Part shown: piece after piece, positions 14,018-24,000 of the stretch
How the letters are laid out: each line of letters begins with the position of its first letter
How positions within the stretch are numbered: the first letter of the stretch is position 1
Assembly (NCBI RefSeq): GCF_900101595.1
Contig: NZ_FMYY01000011.1
Location: 72,173 to 136,172, forward strand
DNA: 64,000 bases
Source: Paenibacillus sp. cl123
Lineage (GTDB): Bacteria; Bacillota; Bacilli; Paenibacillales; NBRC-103111
Reading direction: 5' to 3'
Translations under genes and position numbers: made by a program
The notes under the pieces: generated by a model
Told to the model about the DNA's origin: nothing
The model's input: the letters and a program-made list of their open reading frames with translations, nothing else
Databases searched by the model: none

Positions 14018-17000
14018 TCAATCTGCGAAATGAACCCGTATCGTCTTCAGCTCGTAAGGCTTCATCACGCAGGCGATATCTCCATATCTGACATCGCCCG
14101 AAGGTCTTTCCATGAGATCGGTTTCCTGCCAGGACCGGATGCCCAGATCGGAGGTGATGCGAAGCTTCCCGACGCGGCCTTCATGCTCATGGAACCGTAT
14201 GATGCAGGCGTTCGAATCCTCGGCCTTTTTGACGGCATCTACGGTAACATGGTCTGCGGATAACCGGAACAGCGAGCATGGCTTCCTTACTGCATTCCCC
14301 CGGACCGCTTGCATCGGGTTGTTCAGACTCCAGGCCTCCTGCACCGTTCCGCCGGCCGCCCAGTCCCCGTGATGCGGCAGCAGAGAATACGTAAACCGGT
14401 GCTCGCCTTGGTCGGCCTGAGGATCGGGATATGTCGCGGACTTGATCAAGCTGAGCCTCATGACATTGTCCTTGATATCGTAGCCGTATTTGCAGTCGTT
14501 CAGCAGGCTGACCCCGTAGCCCCGGTCGGACAAGTCCGCCCATTGATGTCCCACGGTTTCGAAGCGGGCATAGTCCCAAGACGTATTCCAGTGGGTAGGC
14601 CGCTTGACGTTTCCGAATTGAATATCGTAGGTCGCTTCCGTGGAACGGACATCCACCGTGAAGGCAGCCTTCATCAGCTGATGCCGTTCATGCCAGTCCA
14701 CGAAGGTCCGGAAATCAATTCTCCGGCTTGCGGCATACACTATCAGCTCCTGAACGATGACCGAATTCCGGTAAGTCCACCTCATCTCAACAACCGCGCG
14801 CAGCGGGCCCTGCTCCTTCAGCGTGACCTGCTGCAGCGCCGTCACCGGCTGCATGCTTTCCTGGTAAAACAGATCAATATTCCAGGCGTCAAACTGCATC
14901 GGCTTATCCTCGAACACCTGCAGCACGTTTCCGAGTCCGCCCGGCGCGAGCACCTCCCGGTCATGCTGCTTGTCGTAGAGGCGGGTCAGCTGCCCGCTTT
15001 CATTCCATTCGAGCTCGTAATAGGGGGTCGTAATCCCGCTCTCCTTCCACGCGAAGGAGTCCTCTACGCCAACTGCGGCCGCTCCAGGCTCAAAGGTCAG
15101 CGTAGTGAAGCCGAGCGGCGGCGCTTCGGGAAGCTCGACAAGCCAGCCGCCGGAGGTCCGCTGAGCCCGCAGCTCTTCGCCTTCCGGCTGGCGCCATACT
15201 CCCGCGGTCACGGACTCATCGGCTGCGCATGCGACAATTCCGCCTTGCGGCCATGACGCGCTGTTGAAAACCGTATAAGGAACTGTCGCAGCCGGCTCGC
15301 TTTCCGAAGCGATGATGCCCCGGGCAGCGGCGTGTGTCTCATCGATCAATCGTTCCGCTTCCGCATATTCGAGCCGGGCGTCCTCGTATACCTCGGCGAT
15401 AGAGGAGCCGGGGATAATATCGTGAAACTGATTGCGCAGCACAATTTTCCAGGCGGTGTTCAGCGCGGCCTGGCCTTCAGCCAGGTCATAGTCTCCGAGC
15501 CGGCTCGCGAGCACAGCCAGCAGCTCGGTCTCCCTTAGCGCAAGCTCCAGGCGGCGATTTGCTTTTTTGATGAACGCCTGGCTCGTATAGGTTCCTCTGT
15601 GATTTTCCATATACAGCTCGCCGTCCCAGACATGCACATACTGATCCGTCTCGGCGACCTTCGTTTCCAGGTCCGCAAAAAACTCATCGGCGCGTCCGGT
15701 GACCGCCTGCGGCAGTCCGGGCATACGTTCCAGGCGACGGCGCATCTCCAGCATATCCCGGTTCACGCCACCTCCGCCGTCGCCGTAGCCGTAACAAAGC
15801 AGCAGCTCCTGATTGACCGGCTTGTCGCGGTACGTCCGCCAGATGCCTTCGACCGTTTCGGGAACGACGTACCCGTTGTAGGTGTAATAAGTTTCATGCG
15901 GGAACTCGATCTCCGGCGTGGTGATGAAATGAGTGAGCACCTCCGACCCGTCGATGCCCCGCCAGCGAAACGTATCATGGGGCATCCGGTTATACTGGCT
16001 CCAGCTGATTTTGGTCGTCATAAAGGAGGTGATGCCCGACTTGCTCAAAATCTGGGGCAGCGCCCAGCTGTAGCCGAATACGTCCGGAAGCCATAAATAC
16101 CGGCATTCCACGCCGAATTCCTCCCGGAAAAACCGCGTGCCGAACAGCAGCTGGCGAACCAGCGACTCGCCCGAGGTGAGGTTGCAGTCGGACTCCAGCC
16201 ACATCGCCCCTCCGGCCTCCCAGACCCCCGCCCGAACCTTCTCCTTGATCCGGGCGTAGATCTCCGGATAATCCTGCTTGATGTACTCGTAGAGCTGCGG
16301 CTGGGTTTGCAGAAATACATAATCCGGATACTGCTCCATCAGACGAAGCACCGTGGAGAAGGACCGTGCGGCTTTCTCCCGGGTATGCTTCAGCCGCCAG
16401 AGCCAGGCAACGTCAATATGCGTGTGTCCGATGCAGCGAACCTTCACCGGATGCACAACCGGGATGTCTTCCAGCTCCGCCTTCAAGGCCTGCAGCGCCT
16501 CTTCCGCCGAAGCGTAGAAGGCTTCCTCTCCCGCCCCGGCCCAGTCCAGCCTCCGGAAGGCCCGGTCCAAAGCGGTGAGCAGCTGACGCCGCTCCGGCGC
16601 CGTATCCGGCAGAATCCGGATCGTGTCCAGGACGGCGCGTCCGGTATAATACAGATCGTCGGCCGCCGTATGAAGCAGGCAAATCTCGGCGCGCTTGATC
16701 TGATGCTCCTGCGGCTGGGGCTCCCCGCCGCCTTCCAGGCCCGACCATAAACGGAACGTCAAGGTTGCCGGCCGCCCGGCCAGCTGATCCAGAAATACCT
16801 CCTGATGGTTCGTATCCACTCCCTGATAAGGCTCTCCGTCGATGAAGAGCAGCGATTCGAAGCCTTGATTGCTGCCGTGGTGAGTGCGCCCGAAATCGAA
16901 GCGTCCGAGCAGCCGGTGACCCTTTGCCGCTTCGGGCAAATCAGCGGAAAGCTGCAGCCACAGATACAGATCTCTCCCCTTCCAGTGGTCACCCAGCTTG

Positions 17001-17152
17001 ATTTCCTCCCACGGACCCTCCGACGGAGGCCGCGCCCCGACTTCTCCGTCATCCCGCCGGCAGGCGAGCGTTTCGAAACGGCGGACGATCCGATACCGCA
17101 GGCTTCCGATTTCTTCAATACGCGCTTTAAGCTTCTCCTCGGTAAAAAACAT
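14018..17152 (-). CDS. alpha-mannosidase, glycoside hydrolase family 38
   Basis: 1044 residues, the usual size of bacterial GH38 enzymes. The catalytic domain shows the zinc-site opening CIGHTHIDVAWLWRLKHTRE (about 240), the GWEAGGAMWLESDCNL-like segment (VWEAGGAMWLESDCNL), and the nucleophile motif LWLPDVFGYSWALPQIL, whose Asp forms the glycosyl enzyme. The FHDIIPGSSI motif near 560 is also typical. A C-terminal beta-sandwich follows. No signal peptide, so it acts in the cytoplasm on imported oligosaccharides. ATG 17152 has GGAGGGAAGG upstream. Fifteen bases separate it from the heparinase-like gene; both belong to the operon fed by the ABC transporter. The exact linkage specificity cannot be read from sequence. 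Confidence 0.93.
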   Translation of the reverse strand: MFFTEEKLKARIEEIGSLRYRIVRRFETLACRRDDGEVGARPPSEGPWEEIKLGDHWKGRDLYLWLQLSADLPEAAKGHRLLGRFDFGRTHHGSNQGFESLLFIDGEPYQGVDTNHQEVFLDQLAGRPATLTFRLWSGLEGGGEPQPQEHQIKRAEICLLHTAADDLYYTGRAVLDTIRILPDTAPERRQLLTALDRAFRRLDWAGAGEEAFYASAEEALQALKAELEDIPVVHPVKVRCIGHTHIDVAWLWRLKHTREKAARSFSTVLRLMEQYPDYVFLQTQPQLYEYIKQDYPEIYARIKEKVRAGVWEAGGAMWLESDCNLTSGESLVRQLLFGTRFFREEFGVECRYLWLPDVFGYSWALPQILSKSGITSFMTTKISWSQYNRMPHDTFRWRGIDGSEVLTHFITTPEIEFPHETYYTYNGYVVPETVEGIWRTYRDKPVNQELLLCYGYGDGGGGVNRDMLEMRRRLERMPGLPQAVTGRADEFFADLETKVAETDQYVHVWDGELYMENHRGTYTSQAFIKKANRRLELALRETELLAVLASRLGDYDLAEGQAALNTAWKIVLRNQFHDIIPGSSIAEVYEDARLEYAEAERLIDETHAAARGIIASESEPAATVPYTVFNSASWPQGGIVACAADESVTAGVWRQPEGEELRAQRTSGGWLVELPEAPPLGFTTLTFEPGAAAVGVEDSFAWKESGITTPYYELEWNESGQLTRLYDKQHDREVLAPGGLGNVLQVFEDKPMQFDAWNIDLFYQESMQPVTALQQVTLKEQGPLRAVVEMRWTYRNSVIVQELIVYAASRRIDFRTFVDWHERHQLMKAAFTVDVRSTEATYDIQFGNVKRPTHWNTSWDYARFETVGHQWADLSDRGYGVSLLNDCKYGYDIKDNVMRLSLIKSATYPDPQADQGEHRFTYSLLPHHGDWAAGGTVQEAWSLNNPMQAVRGNAVRKPCSLFRLSADHVTVDAVKKAEDSNACIIRFHEHEGRVGKLRITSDLGIRSWQETDLMERPSGDVRYGDIACVMKPYELKTIRVHFAD

Positions 17153-17167
17153 GATGCCTTCCCTCCG

Positions 17168-19411
17168 TTAGCATGAATTAAGATGGAAATGACCGCTTCC
17201 CTTCAAGAGCTTCTTCCTCCACAGCTGCGAAACCGGATCATGAAGCAAGTCTTCCGCTGCGCCGCCGTTATAAGCAAATGAGCACCAGGCATCGGCCGTC
17301 AGCGAAGTCCAGCAATCCAAGCCGCTGCGGTAATCGAGCAGCACATCGGCCTTAAGCAGCGTGCTGAACAAGCAGCTGCCGTCCACCTTCAGATAGCTGC
17401 CGTTGTGAACACTTGCTCGCTCGAGACGGCCCGACGAATCATAGCGGACACTGCACAGGAACGCGTCCGTCTCCACGCCGGCAAAGCTCCCGTGGGCATT
17501 ATCGTGCATGACGCGCCCGTCAGCGTGGAGATTGCACAGAATGTCCGTATAAGCGCCCGTTACTTCGATTAATCTCAGCCCTTGAAATTGCTCGTTCGTC
17601 AGCTTCCGGATTTCCCGCAGGCGTCGCTTCTCCCCCGGCAGCTCGAACACCGTCATATATTTGATGCGCCGGTCCTTGGACTCCGCGCGGATCTTGAAGT
17701 AGGCGGCTTCGGGAAAATCATCCTCACGGCCCGTGCTGCGGTGGAAGGAGCTTTTGTACCCCTTCTCCGTGCTGTATGTCTTGGCTTCCGGGTATACATG
17801 GTGAACCCGAAGCTCCTTCGCTTTCTGGCGAATCGTGATCGTCTCCCTCGCAGCAGAGGCTTCTCCATCGTAATGCAGCAGCCATTCGAAGGCTCCGTCC
17901 CGGCTCGCAAACAAATCGTCAGTCATAATAAGAAACCCGTCCAGCATCAGGATATGCCGGTAGAAACGATGATACAAATGCATATACGGCCCCGTGCAAT
18001 CGGCCAGCAAATACCGGTAATCCGGCGTATCCAGCCGCACCGGGATGCTGCCTTCAAACTTCGTCCCGAATTCAATCATCTCCGGCGGCTGGCCTTCTCC
18101 GTCCAGCAGGACCACATTGTGAGCCCGGGACTGACGGTAATAAGAGTTATAGAGCGGCTTGGAATATACGCAGTAGCCGGAATCGACGATAAACTCGCAG
18201 CCCCCGCTGAAAAGCAGAAAGGAGCCGACGTCAAGATGATTGTGGTTCCAGCTCTCCCCGGTTTTGATCGCGAAGACGGTGCCGTCCTCCGAATCCGGAT
18301 CGTTTCTCATGACCGCATATCCGCTATGGGCCAGTACGGCCAGCTCCCGCTTCTCTTCATAGGGCTCTCTCGGCAAGCCTTCCGGGTAGAAGTAGAGCTC
18401 GAACGGCGAAGCCGGCGCTTCCTTCCACGCATGGAAAAACGAGAGCATATCCTTCCTGCGGAAATGGTCCGCCAGCATCAGCCAGACATGCGAGTGACCG
18501 TACCGGTCACCGACATCCCCGAAGCCGAAGGAATAAATCTGCCCGTCCATCCGGTAGACGGTGCTCAGATACGCGTCGGGGATGCGCCCCAGCACCGGAA
18601 GCTCCAGCAGCTCCCGGCTGCCGGTCCGTCTCCGGTAATACTCCTCGAACGGGACGAAGCTGGCCAGCGCATAATCCAGATAGCTCATCGTTTCGATATA
18701 ATCGCCGTCAGGACCGAAGTTCGCTTTCTTGTTCTGCAGCACATTGCCGGGGTAAGCGAACCATTCCTTCAGCCCTTCGACCACGGCGTGCAGATAGTGC
18801 GCATACCCGTTTTGTTCCGGACCAAGCACAAGCATGACGATCCCCGCGCCGGCCACGCAGACGCTCCACCAGTTATGGCCCATGGTGTCGAGCGCATGAA
18901 GCTTCTTCACCGGATCAAGCCAGTCTTCATACAGCGGAAGAAAAGCTTTGCGCAGCAGCTCGTTTTCGATCCTGCTTCTCGTCCCGGCATCGAGAGTCCC
19001 CCGTACGGTATCATAGGCCATAGCCAGATGGACCCCGATGTCTGCCGTCCAAAGGTCCGAGTTCCGGCGGCCGCCTTGATACAGCCACTGCTCCTCCTCG
19101 CACAGCAGCAGAATAAGCTCAAGGGCGTGCCGTGCCGCCTCCGGCTCCTGCTGCTGATGATAGTAGAATGCGAGCGCATGGGCTTCTCTGGCTTTTTCAC
19201 GGACATAATTGCCCAGCGTAAACTTCTTGTTGCCGCCATACTGGGCGACCCGGTCTCTCATATGCTGCAGCTGCCCGCTTACATCGGTCAGGTACGCGGA
19301 ATCGATGGCGCTCATGGCATCCGCCAGACGTCTCCAGCCCTGCTCTACCTCCGGCTGTGATCGGATCAGTCTGCCCAACTTGTCTCGCGATGCTGAATCG
19401 TAAAAGCTCAT
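17168..19411 (-). CDS. heparinase II/III family polysaccharide lyase
   Basis: 747 residues. An N-terminal alpha/alpha toroid (about 60-330; HNWWSVCVAGAG and FGPDGDYIETMSYLDYAL are typical) precedes the heparinase II/III beta-sandwich (about 380-640) with WNHNHLDVGSFLLFSGGCEF, DSGYCVYSKPLYNSYYRQS and AHNVVLLDGEGQ. The His of NHNHLD and the Tyr/His around YRQSRAHN are in the positions of the catalytic and metal sites of this family. Lyases of this family cleave uronic-acid-containing polysaccharides such as glycosaminoglycans or alginate-like polymers. There is no signal peptide, so it probably acts on imported oligosaccharides. Start ATG with GGAGAAG upstream; the gaps to both neighbours are under 30 bases. 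Confidence 0.88.
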   Translation of the reverse strand: MSFYDSASRDKLGRLIRSQPEVEQGWRRLADAMSAIDSAYLTDVSGQLQHMRDRVAQYGGNKKFTLGNYVREKAREAHALAFYYHQQQEPEAARHALELILLLCEEEQWLYQGGRRNSDLWTADIGVHLAMAYDTVRGTLDAGTRSRIENELLRKAFLPLYEDWLDPVKKLHALDTMGHNWWSVCVAGAGIVMLVLGPEQNGYAHYLHAVVEGLKEWFAYPGNVLQNKKANFGPDGDYIETMSYLDYALASFVPFEEYYRRRTGSRELLELPVLGRIPDAYLSTVYRMDGQIYSFGFGDVGDRYGHSHVWLMLADHFRRKDMLSFFHAWKEAPASPFELYFYPEGLPREPYEEKRELAVLAHSGYAVMRNDPDSEDGTVFAIKTGESWNHNHLDVGSFLLFSGGCEFIVDSGYCVYSKPLYNSYYRQSRAHNVVLLDGEGQPPEMIEFGTKFEGSIPVRLDTPDYRYLLADCTGPYMHLYHRFYRHILMLDGFLIMTDDLFASRDGAFEWLLHYDGEASAARETITIRQKAKELRVHHVYPEAKTYSTEKGYKSSFHRSTGREDDFPEAAYFKIRAESKDRRIKYMTVFELPGEKRRLREIRKLTNEQFQGLRLIEVTGAYTDILCNLHADGRVMHDNAHGSFAGVETDAFLCSVRYDSSGRLERASVHNGSYLKVDGSCLFSTLLKADVLLDYRSGLDCWTSLTADAWCSFAYNGGAAEDLLHDPVSQLWRKKLLKGSGHFHLNSC

Positions 19412-19437
19412 CGGCTGCTTCTCCTATCTCTTTTCGT

Positions 19438-21051
19438 TCATTTGTCCTCATTATAGAGGCGGTACATCAATACGGCCGTTTCCGCCCTCGTCGAGCTCTG
19501 CTGCAGCTGCAGCCGCCCGTCCGCTCCTTCGATCAGCCCTTGCCTCACTAATGCGGCGATGCTCTCTCTGGCATAAGGGGCCGCTTCCTGGCCGTCCAAA
19601 AAGCGTGCCAGTCCGGATGTGTCCGCGGACAACGTCAGCTTGCCTGCGGCTGCCAAGGCCCGGGCCGCGAGGGTCATCATCTCTTGCCTGGTCACAGGCC
19701 GGTCCGGCTCGAACCGGCCGGCTGCCGTTCCTTGCGCGATGCCCAGCCGCTTGGCCGCTTCTACCGGCTCATAGTAATAGTCGGATGGCAGGACGTCCTC
19801 GAAGGATGATTCCTCCGGCGAAGCGGCCAGCTCCAGAGTACGGACGAGCAGCGTGACGAACTCCGCACGCGTAATAGAGCGTTCCGGCCGGAAGAGCTCC
19901 GGTGCGGCGCCCTGCACGATGCCTTTGGCTGCCAGCACCTCAACCGGTTTTCTGGCCCATTCATAACCGTTCAGATCGCGGAAATCCGGGACCTTATAAG
20001 CCACAGCGAAAGTACTGAAATGCGTCGTGCGGAAGATGACCTTGCCGGCCGACGGCTCGAACCGGCCGTTCGGCACCGGGATCACCCGCTGCGCCTCGTC
20101 GATATGCCATACGGCGAGCAGCTCATGGTTCATCCGCTCAGCCGGCGCCGGCTTGTAATCAAGCTCCACCGTGATCGGAGCCCGGTCGTTGCGCCACGGA
20201 AGCGGCCGCCCGTCAAGCTCGAAGTGAAGCGCGATAACCGGCTTGCCCCGCAGCGACTCCTGAAGCTCGCCCGGGAGTGAACTTGCGTCCCGGCGTCCCA
20301 CGACGACAGACACCTGCCCGGCAGCCGCCAGCTCCTGTCTTCCGAAGGCGTTCGCCGGAATATGAACAAGGCCGAGCGGCGTCTTCAGCTCGTAGCTTCC
20401 GCCCGAAGCTGCCGCAGTGAAAGCTTCGGCGGGGAACGTCGTCCGGTAGGTGCCGGCTCCCGGCGTCTCGCCAAGCTCGATGCGTACCTTGGAGGAGCCG
20501 CCTGCCAGCTTGGCTGCCTCGAGCATTTCGCGGGAGAGGACGACCCGCACGACTCCGGAAGCGTCGGTTTTGCCCACCGCCACCAGGATGCCATCCTGTC
20601 CGATACGAATGTCCGTATCGTCTGCCTGACCTGCCGGGGACGGCTGCGCGCTTCCTGACGCCGACTCGCCGTCATCATCGTCGCCGTGCGTCGGTCCGCC
20701 TCCTTCCCCTCCCGAAGCCGCAGCGACCTGAAAGCCGATCGACGTCCGATCGGCGCCTGCTCCGGCCAGCAGCTCGTATTCTCCCGCCGCCAGCGCCGCC
20801 GGCAGCGTGATGGACACCCCCGACCGGAAGCGTTCCCCTGAGACCACATCCGTCCATAGAATCGTCCGGTTCGGCCTCTGTATTTGCAGGACGATTCTTT
20901 CCAGCGTCGTATCGCCCTTGATCGTCAGCGGTTGACCGGGCGCCGCAGGGGCGACCGGGTCCAGCCTGACGCTGCCCTGGGAAGCATGCGCGGGCATGCT
21001 CCCCAGGATCAATGATGCTGCAATCACACAACTCGCTAGCCAGGTTCTCAA
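19438..21051 (-). CDS. S-layer homology (SLH) domain surface protein
   Basis: 537 residues from TTG 21051, preferred because GAGGGA lies about eight bases upstream; an in-frame GTG at 21066 has no such site. Signal peptide RTWLASCVIAASLILGSMPAHA. The middle is beta-rich with a disordered Gly/Asp/Ser-rich linker (about 115-140, GGEGGGPTHGDDDDGE). The last 180 residues are three SLH motifs (FRDLNGYEWARKPVEVLAAKGI..., FEDVLPSDYYYEPVEAAKRLG..., YARESIAALVRQGLIEG...), with ITRAEFVTLLVRTL and VTRQEMMTLAARAL. SLH triplets bind pyruvylated wall polymers, so this protein sits on the cell surface. It may help capture or present the substrate handled by the operon (inference). Confidence 0.88.
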   Translation of the reverse strand: MRTWLASCVIAASLILGSMPAHASQGSVRLDPVAPAAPGQPLTIKGDTTLERIVLQIQRPNRTILWTDVVSGERFRSGVSITLPAALAAGEYELLAGAGADRTSIGFQVAAASGGEGGGPTHGDDDDGESASGSAQPSPAGQADDTDIRIGQDGILVAVGKTDASGVVRVVLSREMLEAAKLAGGSSKVRIELGETPGAGTYRTTFPAEAFTAAASGGSYELKTPLGLVHIPANAFGRQELAAAGQVSVVVGRRDASSLPGELQESLRGKPVIALHFELDGRPLPWRNDRAPITVELDYKPAPAERMNHELLAVWHIDEAQRVIPVPNGRFEPSAGKVIFRTTHFSTFAVAYKVPDFRDLNGYEWARKPVEVLAAKGIVQGAAPELFRPERSITRAEFVTLLVRTLELAASPEESSFEDVLPSDYYYEPVEAAKRLGIAQGTAAGRFEPDRPVTRQEMMTLAARALAAAGKLTLSADTSGLARFLDGQEAAPYARESIAALVRQGLIEGADGRLQLQQSSTRAETAVLMYRLYNEDK

Positions 21052-21086
21052 AGCTCGTTCCCTCACTTTCGGTTAGACGGTCGGTC

Positions 21087-24000
21087 TTAGCGAATCGTCA
21101 GCTTTTCGGACAGCGGTACAGGCATCTCCGTTCCGCCTGCGTTCAGGCGATCCAGCACGAATACATGGACTTCATAGGCCGCCGTCTGAGGGTCTGCGAC
21201 ATCGAACTGTCCGGTGACCTCCTCCTGCTCCATGAAATCCTTGGCGACCGCTACATGGCTGACCGGCACGCTCCCCTTCATCAGCTGGAACACGACGGTT
21301 TCTTTTCCGGCGTGGCCGGCATTCTCCGCCGGCTTCACGATCGCCGATGCGGAAATACCGGAGGTTCGCTCCAGATTCCCAAGCTGCTCCAGCTTGAAGG
21401 GATGCGGCGCGGGGGACTGCGGAGCTTCCGACAGAAGCAGCTCGCCGAACAAGGACGGATTTTTGCCGGTGCCGATGCCGCTCATATATTCCAGCCAGCC
21501 GTGCCGCCCCGGCCCGTCGTCATCATTGACGAGGAAGGAGAAGCCGATCAGAGGCGGCGGGGATTGCCCCGTTCCGGGCAGAAGCTCCGTCCAGGGAATG
21601 GCGAGCTCGTAGGTCGTCAATCCCGTCGTCTCATCGCGTACAATTCCGGCCTGGCTGTTCGTCAGCTCGCCGATCGGCTTGCCTGACACCGCAGCCCATC
21701 TCCATCTGACGAGCTGCCCCGTATCGCTGAGCGCGAAGAGCAGCTCGCTGTAGCCGCTGCTGCCGGGACCGTTCAGACGGCCCGGGTCAACCATGAACTG
21801 CAGGCTGTCTCCCATCCAGGCCGCCCCATCCTCAGCTCCTTGCTTGTGGACATTGTCCTTCACGACGGCAGCCACATACAGATGCGTCTGATCCCACTTC
21901 GTGTACCCGACCGCGCTGAGATCATCCGTGCCGCCCCAAGGGACGGTGCCCGCATTGACGCGCTTGTACTGCCGCTCCTGATTCAGCACGAACGGCATCG
22001 CATCGGACCACTCCTCGCCAAGCTCCCCGTCGATGACCGGCGGAGCCGACGCTTTGGCGGCCGCCATAAAGTTGACGGAGGCGGCCAGCGGAACGGCGAC
22101 CCCGCCGGGCAGCTCGACCCGTACCTCGACCGGAACGGACTCGGTGCTCGGAGGCTGAGGCACCGGAATTGTGACCGTATGCTTAGCCCCTGCCGGAAGC
22201 TCCGGGAAAGCGACGGGCTGAGCCGTGTCCGCCCAGGCTGCGGGCGCAACGAGCCGTACGCTGCCGCCCACCGGAGCATTGCTGCTGTTCTCCAGCTCGA
22301 TATCGATTCCCCACCGGCTCCAGTTGCCCGGCTCCAGCAGACTCGGCTGCATGGAGACGATGTTCACGAGCCGGTCGAGATCGATAAAGGTAGCGACCGT
22401 CGTGCTTTCCTGGCGCACATGGGGCCCGCCCACCGCCGTGAACGTATTTTGTCCGAGCTGCAGCTTCGTCAAGGTGCTTTGATCGATCGCGATACCCGCC
22501 AGCGGCGTCGTGTTGATCGTGTTGCCGGATATCTCGAGGTCTCCCTTCATGCTCCGCAGCACCGTAATAGCTCCGTAGTGGTACGTATGCCGGCCTGTGT
22601 TCGTGCGAAGCAGCGTATTGCCGGTGATTTTAACCTTATCGGCAAAGTAGGCTTCGCTGGAGTAATACAGATGAATGCCGGACAAGTGCGTGTCCTGAAT
22701 CGTATTGTCTGCGACCTCGATCTGCGTTCCGCTCGCGATGCCGATGCCCGTGTAGTCTCGCGAGCCTTCGATGCGATTTTGTTTAATCGAGATATATTGC
22801 GGCTCCCGCCCGATGGTGCCCAGCTTATTCAAGTGGATGCCGCTGTCCCGGGAAGCTTCAATCCGGTTCCCCTCGACGAATACCTGGCGGCTCGCCAGCA
22901 GCTCTATCCCTGCGGTTCCCGCATGAACAATCCGGTTGTTCTCCAGCGCGACCCCGGTAGAGGAATCCACCAGAATGCCGGGGCCGGCGGCGTTCCGCAC
23001 CGTCACGTCGGATACCCGGATGCCCGTGCTGCCCGATAGGTCGAGCAGGGCCCGGTTGTAGCGCTGGGCAGGCTGCTGCTCCAGCTCCAGCTGCAGACCG
23101 CTCACCACCGCATCGTTCATGTCAACCAGACGCAGCCCCTGATGATCCTTGGAGGTAAAGCGCAGCACGCTTGCGGCTCCGTCGCCTTTCAGGTGAATGT
23201 TGCTTTTGCCCGAGAGCAGCAGATGATGCCGGATCGCCGTGAACGGATACGTTTCCTTGCCCTCCTCCGGGGCAAGCCGGTAAATGCCGGCCGGTACGTA
23301 GAGAATGCCGCCCGACTGCGGAATGGCGTCCAACGCCTCGTAGAAGGCACGGGTATCGCTGCCGCTGCCGTCGCCCTTGGCGCCGTAGTCCTTTACATTG
23401 ACGGTGTAGGCAGGGACATTCGCCGAAGGCTTTGCCGCCCAGCCCGATTCCGAAGCCTCCGAGGCGATATCGGCATAGGCATCCCGGAACGACGGCTCAT
23501 CGGTCACGACCGTAAACCCTTCCTTCGCCGGAATCGTCGGCTGGGTGACCAGGTTGCCGCTGTACGTCTGGCTGCCGGTCAGCGTGCCGCCCAGCAGCGC
23601 GCTGTTGGCATTGCCCAGCAGCTTGTTGCCGGTCATCTCCAGTCCGTCGATAACCGCGTTGCTGTTGATCTTGATCGCGCTCTCTCGGGAGCCGGCGATC
23701 TCGTTGCCGCGGACGGCCAGCTGGCTGCCCTGCAGGGCCGAGCTCCAGGCGCTGAACAGAATGCCGTTGCCGGGATTGCCGAAGATGCGGTTATGCTCGA
23801 TCGCCACATTCGTGGCGTTGTTGTTCAAAGCGATAGAGCCCCGGTAGACCGAGCTCGGGTAATGATTGTTATCCTGCCGGTTATTCTGATCCGAGCGGAT
23901 GATCGTGTTGCTTCGGATCGCTACATCCTGCACCGGCACTCCGGACACGCCGCCCTGGCCGAGCGAGTTCGTGAAGATGCCGGAGAGCAGCGAGCTCTCG

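Noticed and set aside
12785-14263. 492-codon plus-strand frame opposite the FAD oxidoreductase gene
   Set aside because: Antisense shadow with biased composition; the minus strand has the clear FAD and GH38 motifs.
17582-19360. 592-codon plus-strand frame opposite the heparinase-like gene
   Set aside because: GC-rich shadow of the minus-strand gene; Arg/Leu/Gln/His-rich, no domain and no ribosome binding site.
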